Shown: positions 1 through 8,776 of the stretch, piece by piece
Layout of the letters: every line of letters starts with the position of its first letter
Position numbering within the stretch: position 1 is the stretch's first letter
Origin: Paenibacillus sp. J23TS9
Lineage (GTDB): Bacteria; Bacillota; Bacilli; Paenibacillales; Paenibacillaceae
NCBI RefSeq assembly: GCF_018403225.1
Contig: NZ_BOSG01000003.1
Span: 248,001-312,000, forward strand
Length of the DNA stretch: 64,000 bases
Direction: 5' to 3'
Notes under the pieces: model-generated
The model's input: the letters and a program-made list of their open reading frames with translations, nothing else
Told to the model about the DNA's origin: nothing
Database searches by the model: none
Made by a program: the position numbers and the translations under genes

Positions 1-309
1 ATCCATCACGCCGAAACGGAGCGCTTGGCGCGCATACTCAAACTCGCTGAAACCGCTTAGTACAATGATCGCAATCCGATCCATTTTGTCTCTAACATGC
101 TCAATAAGACGCAGTCCGTCCATCATCGGCATTTTAATGTCCGTGATGAGACAGTCCACCTCACCCGGATCGGTTTTGGACAGTCGATTCAGCGCATCCA
201 TCCCGTTGCCATATGATCCTATAACTTGTACGTCGAGATCCATCCTGGATATGATCTTTTCCAATCCAAGCCGGATCACTTCTTCATCGTCCACAATCAT
301 GATATTCAA
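1..309 (-). CDS. Response regulator, receiver domain (C-terminus beyond window)
   Basis: The visible part is the N-terminal receiver domain of a two-component response regulator, cut by the window edge after about 103 codons. It shows the acidic pair in MIVDDEEV, the phospho-acceptor Asp in LITDIKMPMMDG and the conserved Ser in VLSGFSEF. This pattern is typical of YesN-type AraC regulators that accompany sugar importers, but the DNA-binding domain is not in view. I chose the TTG at 309 because GGGAGTG lies seven bases upstream; the inner ATG at 300 is too far from it. It follows the mannan importer permease on the same strand after 112 bases, so it may be co-transcribed. Its kinase is either past the window edge or the orphan kinase at 14707-16623. 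Confidence 0.85.
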   Translation of the reverse strand, partial: MNIMIVDDEEVIRLGLEKIISRMDLDVQVIGSYGNGMDALNRLSKTDPGEVDCLITDIKMPMMDGLRLIEHVRDKMDRIAIIVLSGFSEFEYARQALRFGVMD

Positions 310-421
310 GGATTATCACTCCCTTTCGCTGTATGCCCTTACGCGCATGAGAGTAGAGTACACCGGATGCTGCGCATAAGTCCTGTAGGCATAGGCCCCG
401 CGGGTCAAGGGAATCCGAGGT

Positions 422-1264
422 CTACTTCACAGCTCCGCTCGTTACCCCCGCAAATATATACCGCTGCAGGAACAGATATAGGATTGCCGTCGGGATCATG
501 ATAATCATAATCGCTGAGGATACCATTTGCCAATCACCGCTGTTCACGCCGAAGAAACGCATCAGAGAGGTGGATACGACCACATGCTCTTGTCTTGGGA
601 GGTACAGATACGGCGTGAACATATCATTGTAGATGGCGATCGTTTTCAGAATAACGATGGTCGCCGTGGCTGGTGCTAGCAGCGGAAATATAATCGAGCG
701 GTAGATCCGGAACAGGGAGGCTCCTTCAAGCATCGCGCTCTCGTCGAGTTCATTCGGAATATTGCGGATAAATTGAAGATAAATATAGATCTGCATGATA
801 TCAGCCCCGATATAAAGCAGCACGGGTCCCAAAAGATTATTCGTCAGACCGATTCCCTGAATGGTTTTGAAGTTCACAACCTGCGTTGTAATCTGCGGAA
901 TAATTGTCGCAAACAGAAATAGCCCCACAATCAGCCCCTTGCCGCGAAAGTCGAAGCGCCCCACCGCATAACAGAACGCAGAGCCCAGGAATATATTCAA
1001 AATGAGCGTCAGCGCAATAATGATGAGGGTATTGCCGAAAGCAAGGCCCATATCCGCTTGTTTGAATGCATTCATAAAGTTGCTGAAGTTCAGGAAGTTG
1101 TCCGGCAGGGACAATGTCGGATTGTTCAGAAATTCCTCCTTGGTTTTAAAGGAGTTGACCACAATAATGTACGGAGGAAACAGGATAACAAAAACCGCTA
1201 AGAGCAAAGAGATGTACTTCAGCGTCTGGATTGCAGCATGGGCGCCGTTCTTTTGAGTTACCAT
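422..1264 (-). CDS. Carbohydrate ABC transporter permease (MalG/LacG type)
   Basis: Inner-membrane permease of a CUT1 sugar importer, 280 aa, with about six membrane segments. The cytoplasmic EAA loop that contacts the ATPase is visible as LDESAMLEGASLFRIYRSI near residue 185, and the C-terminus ends in GVTSGAVK, a common ending in MalG-type subunits. It starts three bases after the stop of the partner permease at 1268-2152, so the two are almost certainly co-translated. The binding protein is upstream at 2310-3629. From the divergent mannan enzymes the likely cargo is beta-manno-oligosaccharide; this is inferred from context, since permeases of this family cannot be assigned a substrate by eye. 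No ATPase gene is in the cluster. Confidence 0.92.
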   Translation of the reverse strand: MVTQKNGAHAAIQTLKYISLLLAVFVILFPPYIIVVNSFKTKEEFLNNPTLSLPDNFLNFSNFMNAFKQADMGLAFGNTLIIIALTLILNIFLGSAFCYAVGRFDFRGKGLIVGLFLFATIIPQITTQVVNFKTIQGIGLTNNLLGPVLLYIGADIMQIYIYLQFIRNIPNELDESAMLEGASLFRIYRSIIFPLLAPATATIVILKTIAIYNDMFTPYLYLPRQEHVVVSTSLMRFFGVNSGDWQMVSSAIMIIMIPTAILYLFLQRYIFAGVTSGAVK

Positions 1265-1267
1265 AGC

Positions 1268-2152
1268 CTAACCTCTCCCCTTGTTCAAAAAATAACGCTG
1301 GACACCTAATACGATAACGACAAGAACCAACAAGACAACACTCATGGCCGATGCCAGCCCATAGTTGTTAAACTGGAATGCCGTCTCAAGAATTTTCATG
1401 ACAAAGGTCTCGCTCGCGCCCGCAGGTCCGCCATGGGTCAGAACGAAAGGAATATCGAATACTTCAAGTGCCCCGGTTACGGTCAGGAACAGATTGAGTT
1501 CGATGATCTGATATATATTCGGCAGCGTAATACGGATAAAAGACTGCCAGCCGTTCGCACCGTCAATGGACGCCGCTTCATAAATGTCTTTCGGAATCGA
1601 CTGCAATGCAGCCAGGTAAACCACCATGTTGAAGCCCATGAAGCGCCACAGCCCTATCGATGCAAGCGTATAGTTCACAAAGGATTCGCTGCCGAGCCAG
1701 CTGGTCTCTGACGGGAGGCCAAACATGCCAAGAACCGTATTCAGAGAGCCTTGAGTCGTATCAAATACATATCCGAAAAGATAGGCTACGGCTACCCCAT
1801 TCAGAATATAGGGTAAAAACAGCAGCAGCCTGAAAAACAATTTGCCCCTGAGCTTGCTGTTCAGCAGGACGGCAAAGTAGATCGCCAGCATGTTCTGGAT
1901 GATCCCCACTACAAAATAGGCGAGGTTATGCTTGAATACGCCGAAAATCTCCGGATTAGAAACGACCTCTTTATAGTTCTCCCATCCAATCCATTGCTTG
2001 TCAGGACTCAATCCATCCCAGTTAGTAAAGCTTAGGCGGATGAGCTCCACCGCCGGATAATAGGCAAAAGTAAGTAAAAGCAGAAGGGGCACGACCGTGA
2101 ACAGGATCATGATAATGGTCTTCTGCTTGCGAAACGAAAGATGGCTGAGCAT
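1268..2152 (-). CDS. Carbohydrate ABC transporter permease (MalF/UgpA type)
   Basis: First permease of the importer, about 294 aa, with six predicted membrane segments beginning at KTIIMILFTVVPLLLLL and the EAA loop IYEAASIDGANGWQSF. The open frame runs back to 2266, but I place the start at the ATG at 2152: GGGAGGAAGGG lies just upstream there and the extra 38 N-terminal residues are hydrophilic and not family-like. It sits between the binding protein (158 bases upstream) and the second permease (three bases downstream), forming a SBP-permease-permease unit. The periplasmic-side part is short, as usual for Gram-positive members. Cargo is inferred from the adjacent mannan catabolic operon. 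Confidence 0.9.
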   Translation of the reverse strand: MLSHLSFRKQKTIIMILFTVVPLLLLLTFAYYPAVELIRLSFTNWDGLSPDKQWIGWENYKEVVSNPEIFGVFKHNLAYFVVGIIQNMLAIYFAVLLNSKLRGKLFFRLLLFLPYILNGVAVAYLFGYVFDTTQGSLNTVLGMFGLPSETSWLGSESFVNYTLASIGLWRFMGFNMVVYLAALQSIPKDIYEAASIDGANGWQSFIRITLPNIYQIIELNLFLTVTGALEVFDIPFVLTHGGPAGASETFVMKILETAFQFNNYGLASAMSVVLLVLVVIVLGVQRYFLNKGRG

Positions 2153-2309
2153 GATATCCCTTCCTCCCACATCGATGTTGATCGCCTTGGCAAGAACATA
2201 CAGAGCAGCCGCGCAGCTGCCGGAATCCCCTTCCGGAAGCCGCAGCGGCAGTTCCATTACTTGCATGACGAATCTATATTCTGTATTTACCGAACAATCG
2301 GCTTTCGGA

Positions 2310-3629
2310 TTATTTGCCTAAGCTTTTCTTCGCTTTTGCCCAAGCAGCATCATACTTATCCAGCACCTTCTGCGGGTCTTTGCTTAATACAAACTCCTGC
2401 ACCATGGCCTGTTGATCGATTTGGGCCTTATTTTGAATCGCTGTTGCTGTATCATCCCCGAAGACGGCCTCCAGGAATTGCGGCTTATAGTTGTTGAACT
2501 CAGCCAGCTGCGGCAGCTTCGGTTCTTTGTTCTTCAGGACAGGGATAAATCCGGCAAAATCCTCATAGCCCGAGTCTTCCATCATCCACTGAACGAAAGC
2601 CTTGGCTGCCTTCACATTGCCGTTTTTATTGACTGCATAGAAAAAGTCAGGATTCAAAGGCGCCTTATACTGGCCGGAATTGTCTGCAGGGAACGGGAAG
2701 AAGCCAACATCCCCAGAAGGAGCACCGTTCTCAATGACCTGATTGATAACCCAGTTGCCTAGGAGGTACATGGCCATTTTGCCCTGAGCGATATCCTTTT
2801 TGGACTGCTCCCAGTTTGTTGAGTTGACGTCCTTCTCCAGATAACCCTTCTGCTGCAGCTCTCTCAAAATGCTCCACGATTTCCCGTATTCATTGTCCAT
2901 GGTGTACGGGATGTCGGTTTCAGCACGCTTCATTTCATGGTCGGTCTTGCCGCTGATAATGGATGGCACATCATACACCCAGGTATCCAGTGGCCATTTA
3001 TCTTTAAAATTGGAGGCCAGCGGTACGATGCCTGCACTCTTCAGCTTTTCGCAAATTGCCAGAAACTCGTCGTAGGTTTTAGGCATCTCTGTAATGCCTG
3101 CTTTCTCAAAAGCCTTCTTGTTGTATACAATCCCCACCGTAGAAGCCCCGGAGGATATACCGTACATCTTGCCGTCCTGAACCTTTGCATCCTTAAAGTA
3201 GAGATCGCCCGAGAACTGAATGTCATCCATCGGCTCAAAATATTTCGGAAGATCCGCATTGGGGATCGTAGGGATAAACAAGACATCCGGATACTCGCCG
3301 GAAGAAATGCGGATTTTCACGTTTTTGTCGTAGTCTGTGATCGCTTCGAACTGCAGATCCACGTTCGGATACTTTTCTTCAAAGCGTTTTTTGTAGTCAT
3401 CGTACTGTTTGCCGATCATATCGGTACGGTTTGTCAGAAAGACAAGCTTTCCGCTTGGCCCGTCATCCTTACCTGCATTCGTTTTCCCTGCATCCTTCGT
3501 CTCAGCCGTTTTGCCAGTGCTGCCGGTGTCCGTACCCGAACCTGAACTGCTATTATCTTTTCCGCCGCACGCTGCTAATGTTGTTATCATCAAACAAACT
3601 ATTAACGATAACGATAATATCTTTTTCAT
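2310..3629 (-). CDS. Sugar ABC transporter substrate-binding lipoprotein (probably manno-oligosaccharide)
   Basis: A 439-aa extracellular solute-binding protein of family 1. The N-terminus is a lipoprotein signal with lipobox LAAC at about residues 18-21, followed by a Ser/Gly/Thr-rich linker, so it is tethered to the outer face of the membrane. Mid-protein features shared with the family are GIVYNKKAF, MYLLGNW and DVGFFPFPADN. It is a clear paralogue of the binding protein at 13412-14710: both have FLTNR/MTNR openings, YFEPM/YFEPL and an almost identical GFFPFP block. It is the first gene of the importer unit and lies head-to-head with the GH113-epimerase-GH130 operon, which suggests that it captures beta-mannan oligosaccharides. 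Confidence 0.92.
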   Translation of the reverse strand: MKKILSLSLIVCLMITTLAACGGKDNSSSGSGTDTGSTGKTAETKDAGKTNAGKDDGPSGKLVFLTNRTDMIGKQYDDYKKRFEEKYPNVDLQFEAITDYDKNVKIRISSGEYPDVLFIPTIPNADLPKYFEPMDDIQFSGDLYFKDAKVQDGKMYGISSGASTVGIVYNKKAFEKAGITEMPKTYDEFLAICEKLKSAGIVPLASNFKDKWPLDTWVYDVPSIISGKTDHEMKRAETDIPYTMDNEYGKSWSILRELQQKGYLEKDVNSTNWEQSKKDIAQGKMAMYLLGNWVINQVIENGAPSGDVGFFPFPADNSGQYKAPLNPDFFYAVNKNGNVKAAKAFVQWMMEDSGYEDFAGFIPVLKNKEPKLPQLAEFNNYKPQFLEAVFGDDTATAIQNKAQIDQQAMVQEFVLSKDPQKVLDKYDAAWAKAKKSLGK

Positions 3630-3651
3630 GTTTTTCCCCTCTTCTCATAAT

Positions 3652-3665
3652 TGGTAGCGTTTACA
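3652..3665 (-). promoter_or_regulatory. Catabolite response element (cre, CcpA site)
   Basis: On the minus strand the 14-mer TGTAAACGCTACCA matches the Bacillus cre consensus TGWAARCGYTWNCW at every position. It lies just downstream of the TATAAT at 3672-3677, so it would cover the transcription start of the binding-protein gene, a classic repressing position for CcpA-HPr(Ser-P). The position implies glucose repression of the importer. Confidence 0.8.
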
Positions 3666-3671
3666 AATTTG

Positions 3672-3677
3672 ATTATA
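3672..3677 (-). promoter_or_regulatory. -10 element of the importer promoter
   Basis: Minus-strand TATAAT, about 43 bases upstream of the start codon at 3629. No convincing -35 hexamer is found 17 bases away (only a T-rich run), which suggests that an activator, such as the response regulator at the window edge, is needed. Confidence 0.5.
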
Positions 3678-3762
3678 GATCAAGTAAAACAGTTAAAAAA
3701 TGGTCTGTATTTTTATTTATAGTCTTCAATTGTCATTTATAACAAAAAACTAACTTTATTTT

Positions 3763-3776
3763 ATAAAACGTTTTCT
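3763..3776. promoter_or_regulatory. cre-like / LacI-type operator in divergent region
   Basis: ATAAAACGTTTTCT, centred on AAAACGTTTT, matches 12 of 14 positions of the cre consensus and is also the shape of a LacI-family operator. It lies midway between the importer and the mannanase operon, so it could act on both. A similar site lies upstream of the third sugar importer at 63631-63644. Confidence 0.45.
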
Positions 3777-3871
3777 ATAAACAATTATCGATTGATTTGG
3801 TATTTATTAGTTGATATTTTGAGGCTAAAAACGATATTCAAACCGCCTTATATGTAATTTAAATCAAAGGG

Positions 3872-3900
3872 TTGCTATATTTATGAATTCATATTATAAA
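3872..3900 (+). promoter_or_regulatory. Predicted sigma-A promoter of the mannan operon
   Basis: TTGCTA (3872-3877), a 17-base spacer and TATAAA (3895-3900) lie about 65 bases upstream of the GH113 start. The surrounding 3690-3950 is very AT-rich. Confidence 0.5.
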
Positions 3901-3966
3901 AAAGGTATCTAGTTATGATAACAAATTTACATTTTATAATAACAGACAAAGAAAGAGGTGCATGAT

Positions 3967-4929
3967 ATGCAAGCTAGGCAGCTTCCCGGATATGTCGCCG
4001 GAATGACATGGGGCTGGACTGGAGTTCGCGGAACCTGGAACACGCCTGAGGCAGTACATTCCATGAAGGAGATGAAAGACTCGCTGGGGGTTAACTGGAC
4101 GGCTATTGCGCTGGGCGCTCTCCAGGATACGGCTCAATCTACGGAAATTCATTTCAAGGAGGAACCCACCGTAACGGATGCGGAAGTAAGATGGGCTATT
4201 CAAGAAGCCAAAGCACTGGGTCTGCATGTCTGCCTCAAGCCGGTGGTGAACTGTGCGGATGGCACATGGCGAGCGCATATTAACTTTTTTGATATGGATG
4301 TTCCGTGTGAGCCCAAATGGTCCGATTGGTTTGCTTCCTATACCCGGTTTATTCTCCACTATGCTGTCATCGCGGAGGAAACCGGCTGCGAGATGCTGTG
4401 CATCGGCTGTGAAATGGTACAGACCGACCGCCGGGAGCAGGAGTGGCGCCAGCTCATCCAGGAGGTACGCAAGGTCTATTCCGGTTTGATCACGTATAAC
4501 TGCGACAAGTATCAGGAAAATCAGATCCAATGGTGGGATGCCGTAGATATCATCTCTTCGAGCGGTTACTACCCTGTCGGAACGTGGGAAGAACAGCTGA
4601 GCCGAATCGAACCTGTCGTGCAAAAGCACGGCAAACCCTTCTTCTTCATGGAGGCAGGCTGTCCAAGCCGGACGGGTTCCAGCCAAATCCCGAACGATTG
4701 GGGGCTTTCAGGTTCACCCAGCGAAGATGAACAGGTCGAGTACTATGAACAGATGTTCCAAAGCTGCGATCGGCGGGACTGGGTATCCGGGTTTATGCTG
4801 TGGGACTGGCCTGCTGCGCTCTATAAACCGGAGACCGCAGCAGAGAATGACGATTATTGCCCTTATGCCAAAAAGGCAGAACAAGTGATTCGCGGGTATT
4901 ACGCTGCAAAAATCCGGAAGGGGGCCTAG
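3967..4929 (+). CDS. GH113 beta-1,4-mannanase / mannosidase-like glycoside hydrolase
   Basis: A 320-aa (beta/alpha)8 hydrolase that resembles family GH113 (the Alicyclobacillus ManA type). The acid/base is seen as Glu149 in CIGCEM and the nucleophile as Glu229 in FFMEAG, the same spacing as Glu151 and Glu231 known for ManA. Other family features are MTWGWTG at the N-terminus and SSGYYPV. No signal peptide is present, so it acts in the cytoplasm on imported beta-manno-oligosaccharides. I use the ATG at 3967, since AGAGGTG sits eight bases upstream; an in-frame GTG at 3958 would lie within that ribosome binding site. The epimerase follows four bases later. Function is strongly supported by the epimerase and phosphorylase neighbours; exo versus endo action cannot be told from sequence. 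Confidence 0.85.
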   Translation: MQARQLPGYVAGMTWGWTGVRGTWNTPEAVHSMKEMKDSLGVNWTAIALGALQDTAQSTEIHFKEEPTVTDAEVRWAIQEAKALGLHVCLKPVVNCADGTWRAHINFFDMDVPCEPKWSDWFASYTRFILHYAVIAEETGCEMLCIGCEMVQTDRREQEWRQLIQEVRKVYSGLITYNCDKYQENQIQWWDAVDIISSSGYYPVGTWEEQLSRIEPVVQKHGKPFFFMEAGCPSRTGSSQIPNDWGLSGSPSEDEQVEYYEQMFQSCDRRDWVSGFMLWDWPAALYKPETAAENDDYCPYAKKAEQVIRGYYAAKIRKGA

Positions 4930-4933
4930 CATA

Positions 4934-6136
4934 ATGAACTTTCCGGATGAGCAAATCGATACGTGGAAATCCGAGCTGAAGCAAGAGCTGCAGGAGCATA
5001 TTCTTGGCTTTTGGATGAAGTATACCCCGGATGAGATACATGGCGGATTTCTGGGGGAGATCACCCCGGATTTAACGGTAATCCAGGGGGCTGACAAGAG
5101 CCTGGTGCTGAACACCCGGATTTTGTGGACATTCGCAGCCGCTTACCGGCTGTACGGGAATGAGGCTTACCGCCAAACGGCGGATCGCGCCTATCAATAC
5201 ATTCTCCGCCATTTCGTCGACCAGGAATACGGTGGCCTCTACTGGATGCTTCATGCAGACGGCTCGATATCGAATGACAAGAAGCAGGTATACGGTCAGG
5301 CCTTCGCCATCTATGCTTTATCTGAATATTACCGTGCGGTGCAGCAGGAGGAAGCTCTTCATCTGGCCATTGATCTCTTCGGTATTCTGGAGGAGCACAG
5401 CTATGACCCGGAGCATAAAGGGTATGTCGAAGCCTTGTCCCGCGATTGGCAGCTGACCGCTGATTTTAGCCTCAGCGACAAGGATTTGAACGAAAAGAAA
5501 TCGATGAACACCCACCTGCATGTGCTCGAGGCTTATACGAATCTATACCGTGTATGGCCGGACGGGAAGCTCCATCATCAGCTTGCTGAACTGATCGAAG
5601 TGACTCTGGGTCATATTGTGCATCCGGGTCAAACTCACTTCCTTCTGTTCTTTGATGAGGCATGGCAGGCGAAATCGGATCATATATCCTACGGACATGA
5701 CATTGAAGGCAGCTGGCTTATGGTCGAGGCTGCGGAAGTGCTTGGTGAAGCTGAATTGCTGAACCGCGTAAAGCAAACAGCTGTTGCCATGGCAGAGCAT
5801 GCGCTAACAGCAGGCGTAGATCCGGATGGAGGCATGGTGAACGAAGCCGATTCCAGCGGATATATCGATACCCGCAAGGACTGGTGGCCGCAAGCAGAAG
5901 CAATGGTTGGTTTTTATAATGCGTATCAGTTAACATGCGACAATAAATTTCATGATGCCTCCCTCTACTCCTGGCAGTTCATTAAGCGGAGCATCATTGA
6001 CCCCGAGCATGGGGAATGGTTCTGGAACGCCGACCGCGAAGGCCGGCCAAACCGGGAGCAGCCGAAGGTCAGTGCCTGGAAATGCCCTTACCATAATGGC
6101 CGGGCCTGTATGGAAATGATCGAACGTCTTGGTTGA
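4934..6136 (+). CDS. Cellobiose/mannobiose 2-epimerase (AGE family)
   Basis: A 400-aa (alpha/alpha)6-barrel enzyme that inverts the C2 hydroxyl of the reducing-end sugar of beta-1,4-disaccharides. Here that is probably mannobiose to mannosyl-glucose. Family histidines are visible: MNTHLHVLEA (around 194-196), SYGHDIEGSW (His255) and CPYHNGRAC (His387). Length is normal for cellobiose 2-epimerases. It is cytoplasmic, without a signal peptide. It lies between the mannanase and the GH130 phosphorylase, which is the order of action in the mannan pathway worked out in Bacteroides and Ruminococcus. An N-acylglucosamine 2-epimerase reading is possible from the fold alone, but the motifs and neighbours favour the disaccharide enzyme. 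Confidence 0.9.
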   Translation: MNFPDEQIDTWKSELKQELQEHILGFWMKYTPDEIHGGFLGEITPDLTVIQGADKSLVLNTRILWTFAAAYRLYGNEAYRQTADRAYQYILRHFVDQEYGGLYWMLHADGSISNDKKQVYGQAFAIYALSEYYRAVQQEEALHLAIDLFGILEEHSYDPEHKGYVEALSRDWQLTADFSLSDKDLNEKKSMNTHLHVLEAYTNLYRVWPDGKLHHQLAELIEVTLGHIVHPGQTHFLLFFDEAWQAKSDHISYGHDIEGSWLMVEAAEVLGEAELLNRVKQTAVAMAEHALTAGVDPDGGMVNEADSSGYIDTRKDWWPQAEAMVGFYNAYQLTCDNKFHDASLYSWQFIKRSIIDPEHGEWFWNADREGRPNREQPKVSAWKCPYHNGRACMEMIERLG

Positions 6137-6176
6137 ATGAATAAATGAATATCTTAATCGGAGAGGAAGATGAACC

Positions 6177-7355
6177 ATGAATACATTTTTTGAAGAGCGC
6201 AAGAAGCATCTGACAGAACGCTACGAGGCCCTGATCAAACGTCCCAACCCAAAAGTACTTTATGGAAACGGCATCTACGACCGTTATGAGTATCCGGTAC
6301 TAACCGCTGAGCATGCCCCGCTGATTTGGAAATATGACTTTTCGGAACAGACCAATCCCTATTTCATGGAGCGGCTGGGGATCAACGGTGTATTTAATCC
6401 TGGTGCCATTGAGCTCGGCGGCAAGTTCTACCTGATGGCCCGTGTAGAAGGAGTTGACCGCAAATCCTTTTTTGCGGTAGCGGAGAGTGATAACGGCGTG
6501 GACGGATTCCGCTTCTGGGATCACCCCGTCGTGATGCCCGAAACGGAGAATCCGGACATTAACGTCTACGATATGCGTCTCGTTCAGCATGAGGACGGAT
6601 TCATCTATGGGCTCTTTTGCACTGAACGCAAGGATCCGGATGCCCCGCGTGGTGACCTCTCTAGCGCCGTTGCCCAGTGCGGTATTGCCCGTACAAGGGA
6701 TTTGATCAGTTGGGAGCGGCTGGCTGATTTGAAAACCGGCTCGGCGCAGCAGCGCAATGTCGTGCTGCATCCGGAATTCGTGGATGGCAAATACGCGTTT
6801 TATACCCGTCCACAGGATGGTTTCATTGATACAGGCTCCGGCGGCGGGATCGGCTGGGGATTATCCGAATCGATCGAGCAGGCGGTGATCGAGCATGAGA
6901 TCATTATCGATGAGCGGTATTATCATACGATCAAGGAAGTGAAGAACGGACAGGGACCTGCTCCGATCAAGACCGATAAGGGGTGGCTGCATATCGCACA
7001 TGGCGTACGCAACACCGCAGCAGGTCTTCGTTACGTGCTGTATGCTTTCCTGTCTGATCTGCAAGAGCCTTACAAGGTAACTCATGCGCCAGGCGGACAT
7101 TTCATCGCCCCGGAGGGCGAGGAACGGGTCGGCGACGTGTCCAACGTGGTTTTCTGTAACGGGGTCATTGCCCGGGACAATGGCGAAGTCTATATCTACT
7201 ACGCTTCTTCGGATACAAGGGTACATGTTGCGACAACGACCGTGGAGCAGCTGCTTGATTATGTGATGAATACTCCGCAGGATCCGCTCCGTTCTTATGC
7301 ATGCGTTCAGCAGCGACTTGAGCTGGTTGAACGCAATCTGCAGCATGCCGAATAA
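6177..7355 (+). CDS. GH130 4-O-beta-D-mannosyl-D-glucose phosphorylase
   Basis: A 392-aa five-bladed beta-propeller inverting phosphorylase (GH130, subfamily 1). It would convert mannosyl-glucose plus phosphate to mannose 1-phosphate and glucose. The proton-donor aspartate is Asp132 in NVYDMRLV, matching Asp131 of the Bacteroides fragilis enzyme. Phosphate-binding basic residues lie in the [11 protein letters not shown] and GPAPIKT blocks, and GVFNPGAIE is typical of the family. It completes the pathway begun by the GH113 enzyme and the epimerase. A strong terminator follows 11 bases after the stop, so the operon ends here. A mannooligosaccharide phosphorylase (GH130_2) is less likely given the adjacent epimerase. 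Confidence 0.9.
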   Translation: MNTFFEERKKHLTERYEALIKRPNPKVLYGNGIYDRYEYPVLTAEHAPLIWKYDFSEQTNPYFMERLGINGVFNPGAIELGGKFYLMARVEGVDRKSFFAVAESDNGVDGFRFWDHPVVMPETENPDINVYDMRLVQHEDGFIYGLFCTERKDPDAPRGDLSSAVAQCGIARTRDLISWERLADLKTGSAQQRNVVLHPEFVDGKYAFYTRPQDGFIDTGSGGGIGWGLSESIEQAVIEHEIIIDERYYHTIKEVKNGQGPAPIKTDKGWLHIAHGVRNTAAGLRYVLYAFLSDLQEPYKVTHAPGGHFIAPEGEERVGDVSNVVFCNGVIARDNGEVYIYYASSDTRVHVATTTVEQLLDYVMNTPQDPLRSYACVQQRLELVERNLQHAE

Positions 7356-7366
7356 CCACCGCAACC

Positions 7367-7412
7367 AAAAAAGGCAGGCCTATGGAGTTTCTCCATTAGG
7401 TCTGCCTTTTTT
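7367..7412. terminator. Bidirectional rho-independent terminator
   Basis: A near-perfect stem of about 20 bp (AAGGCAGGCCTATGGAG pairing with CTCCATTAGGTCTGCCTT) around a TTT loop, with A-run and T-run flanks. It ends both the mannan operon and the convergent M20 hydrolase gene. Confidence 0.9.
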
Positions 7413-7416
7413 CAGG

Positions 7417-8631
7417 CTAATAAGCAAGCTGATGCAACAAATCGGCGAGAACACGAACGCCGTCTTCCAGCTGCTGCGGCTCCGTATATTCCAAAGGCGA
7501 ATGGCTGATGCCATGACGGCTGGGTACGAACACCATAGCCGTACGGCAGTACGCAGCAAATATCTGCGCGTCATGCCCTGCACCGCTGGGCATCCGGCGG
7601 TAGGACAGCTCCTGCTTAAGACAAATATCCTCAATTGCATTCGTCAATGCCGAATCCATAGCAATCGGTGCGACATTCATCCAGCGCTCGACATCGATTT
7701 CCACGTCCCGCTCCGCCGCAGCGGAATGAATCGTCTCTACCAGACGCCGGCACGCCTCATTCAGTACCTTCCCATCCGGATGACGGACATCAATCGTAAA
7801 GTTCACCTGTCCCGGGATAACGTTCGGCGTGTTAGGAACAAGCTCCATTTGCCCGACTGTCGCAACCAGCGGTGCACCGAGCTGCTCCGTTTTATCCATG
7901 ATGGCAACCACCATCTCGCTTGCAGCCCGAACGGCATCCTTCCGGTAAGCCATCGGCGTCGTACCTGCGTGATTGGCTTCCCCTTTGACATGAACGGTGT
8001 AACGCTGCAAGCCTACAATCTGCTCCACAATGCCGATCGACTTCTGCTCCTGCTCGAGAATGGCCCCCTGCTCCACATGAAGCTCGATAAAGGTATCGAC
8101 ATCCGACCTGGGTCCCTTCCCCTTCGTCCCCGGACCGAACCCGGCTGCCTTCATCGCAGTCATGAAGGAAACTCCCTGCTGATCCCGCGCCTGTTCGATA
8201 TCTTTATAAGACGCAGTTCCCGTCATGAAGGTCGAACCCCAATAATTATAAGGGAACCGGCTGCCTTCCTCCTCACAGAAGGCCACCACCTCGATGGTTT
8301 TTTTCGGTGCGCCGTAACGCTCGCGAAGACGTGACAATGCCGTGATTCCAGCCACAATGCCATAAGCCCCATCATATTTGCCCCCACGCTTCACCGTATC
8401 GACATGGGAGCCCGTTAAAATACACGAACAATCGTCGTCTGTCCCTTGCAGCCGTCCACACAGGTTTCCGGCATCGTCATAGTAAGCCTGCAGGCCAAGC
8501 CATTCCATTTTAGCAGCCAGGGCTTCCTGCGCCTCCTTCCAGGAAGGCGTATATAAAAGACGGGTTACCCCACCATCCGAGTCCGAGCCAATCCTGCCCA
8601 ACCACTCTATAAGTTCTTCTGTCATCTGCAT
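7417..8631 (-). CDS. M20 Zn hydrolase: allantoate amidohydrolase / N-carbamoyl-L-amino acid hydrolase family
   Basis: A 404-aa dinuclear-metal amidase of the hydantoinase/carbamoylase branch of M20. Metal ligands are seen in GSHVDTVKRGGKYDGAYG (His, Asp), CEEEGSRFP (Glu) and HVEQGAILE (His). The dimer-bridging HAGTTPM motif and a C-terminal GAGHDAQ His are present. The first ATG has GGAG ten bases upstream. Family members hydrolyse allantoate, ureidoglycolate-like or carbamoyl amino acids, releasing ammonia; the residues seen do not decide between them. Its neighbours are a purine permease and adenine deaminase, transcribed divergently, so a purine-nitrogen role such as allantoate is plausible. 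No other allantoin genes are nearby. Confidence 0.82.
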   Translation of the reverse strand: MQMTEELIEWLGRIGSDSDGGVTRLLYTPSWKEAQEALAAKMEWLGLQAYYDDAGNLCGRLQGTDDDCSCILTGSHVDTVKRGGKYDGAYGIVAGITALSRLRERYGAPKKTIEVVAFCEEEGSRFPYNYWGSTFMTGTASYKDIEQARDQQGVSFMTAMKAAGFGPGTKGKGPRSDVDTFIELHVEQGAILEQEQKSIGIVEQIVGLQRYTVHVKGEANHAGTTPMAYRKDAVRAASEMVVAIMDKTEQLGAPLVATVGQMELVPNTPNVIPGQVNFTIDVRHPDGKVLNEACRRLVETIHSAAAERDVEIDVERWMNVAPIAMDSALTNAIEDICLKQELSYRRMPSGAGHDAQIFAAYCRTAMVFVPSRHGISHSPLEYTEPQQLEDGVRVLADLLHQLAY

Positions 8632-8776
8632 ATCCGCTTAGCTCCAATCTTTTTCTGGCGCGCCAGATTCCCTATATAACCATCCCTGCTTCTATCACCA
8701 TATCACTGCCGCCAACAAATTTCCATGGATAATCCGGGGTCATTCGCTCATCCGCCTCAACATTTGTCATATCTGT

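Noticed and set aside
7297..8334. Long plus-strand open frame of 345 codons
   Set aside because: It runs antisense to the M20 hydrolase, spans the terminator and the end of the GH130 gene, and its composition (His/Arg/Cys-rich) is that of a shadow frame.
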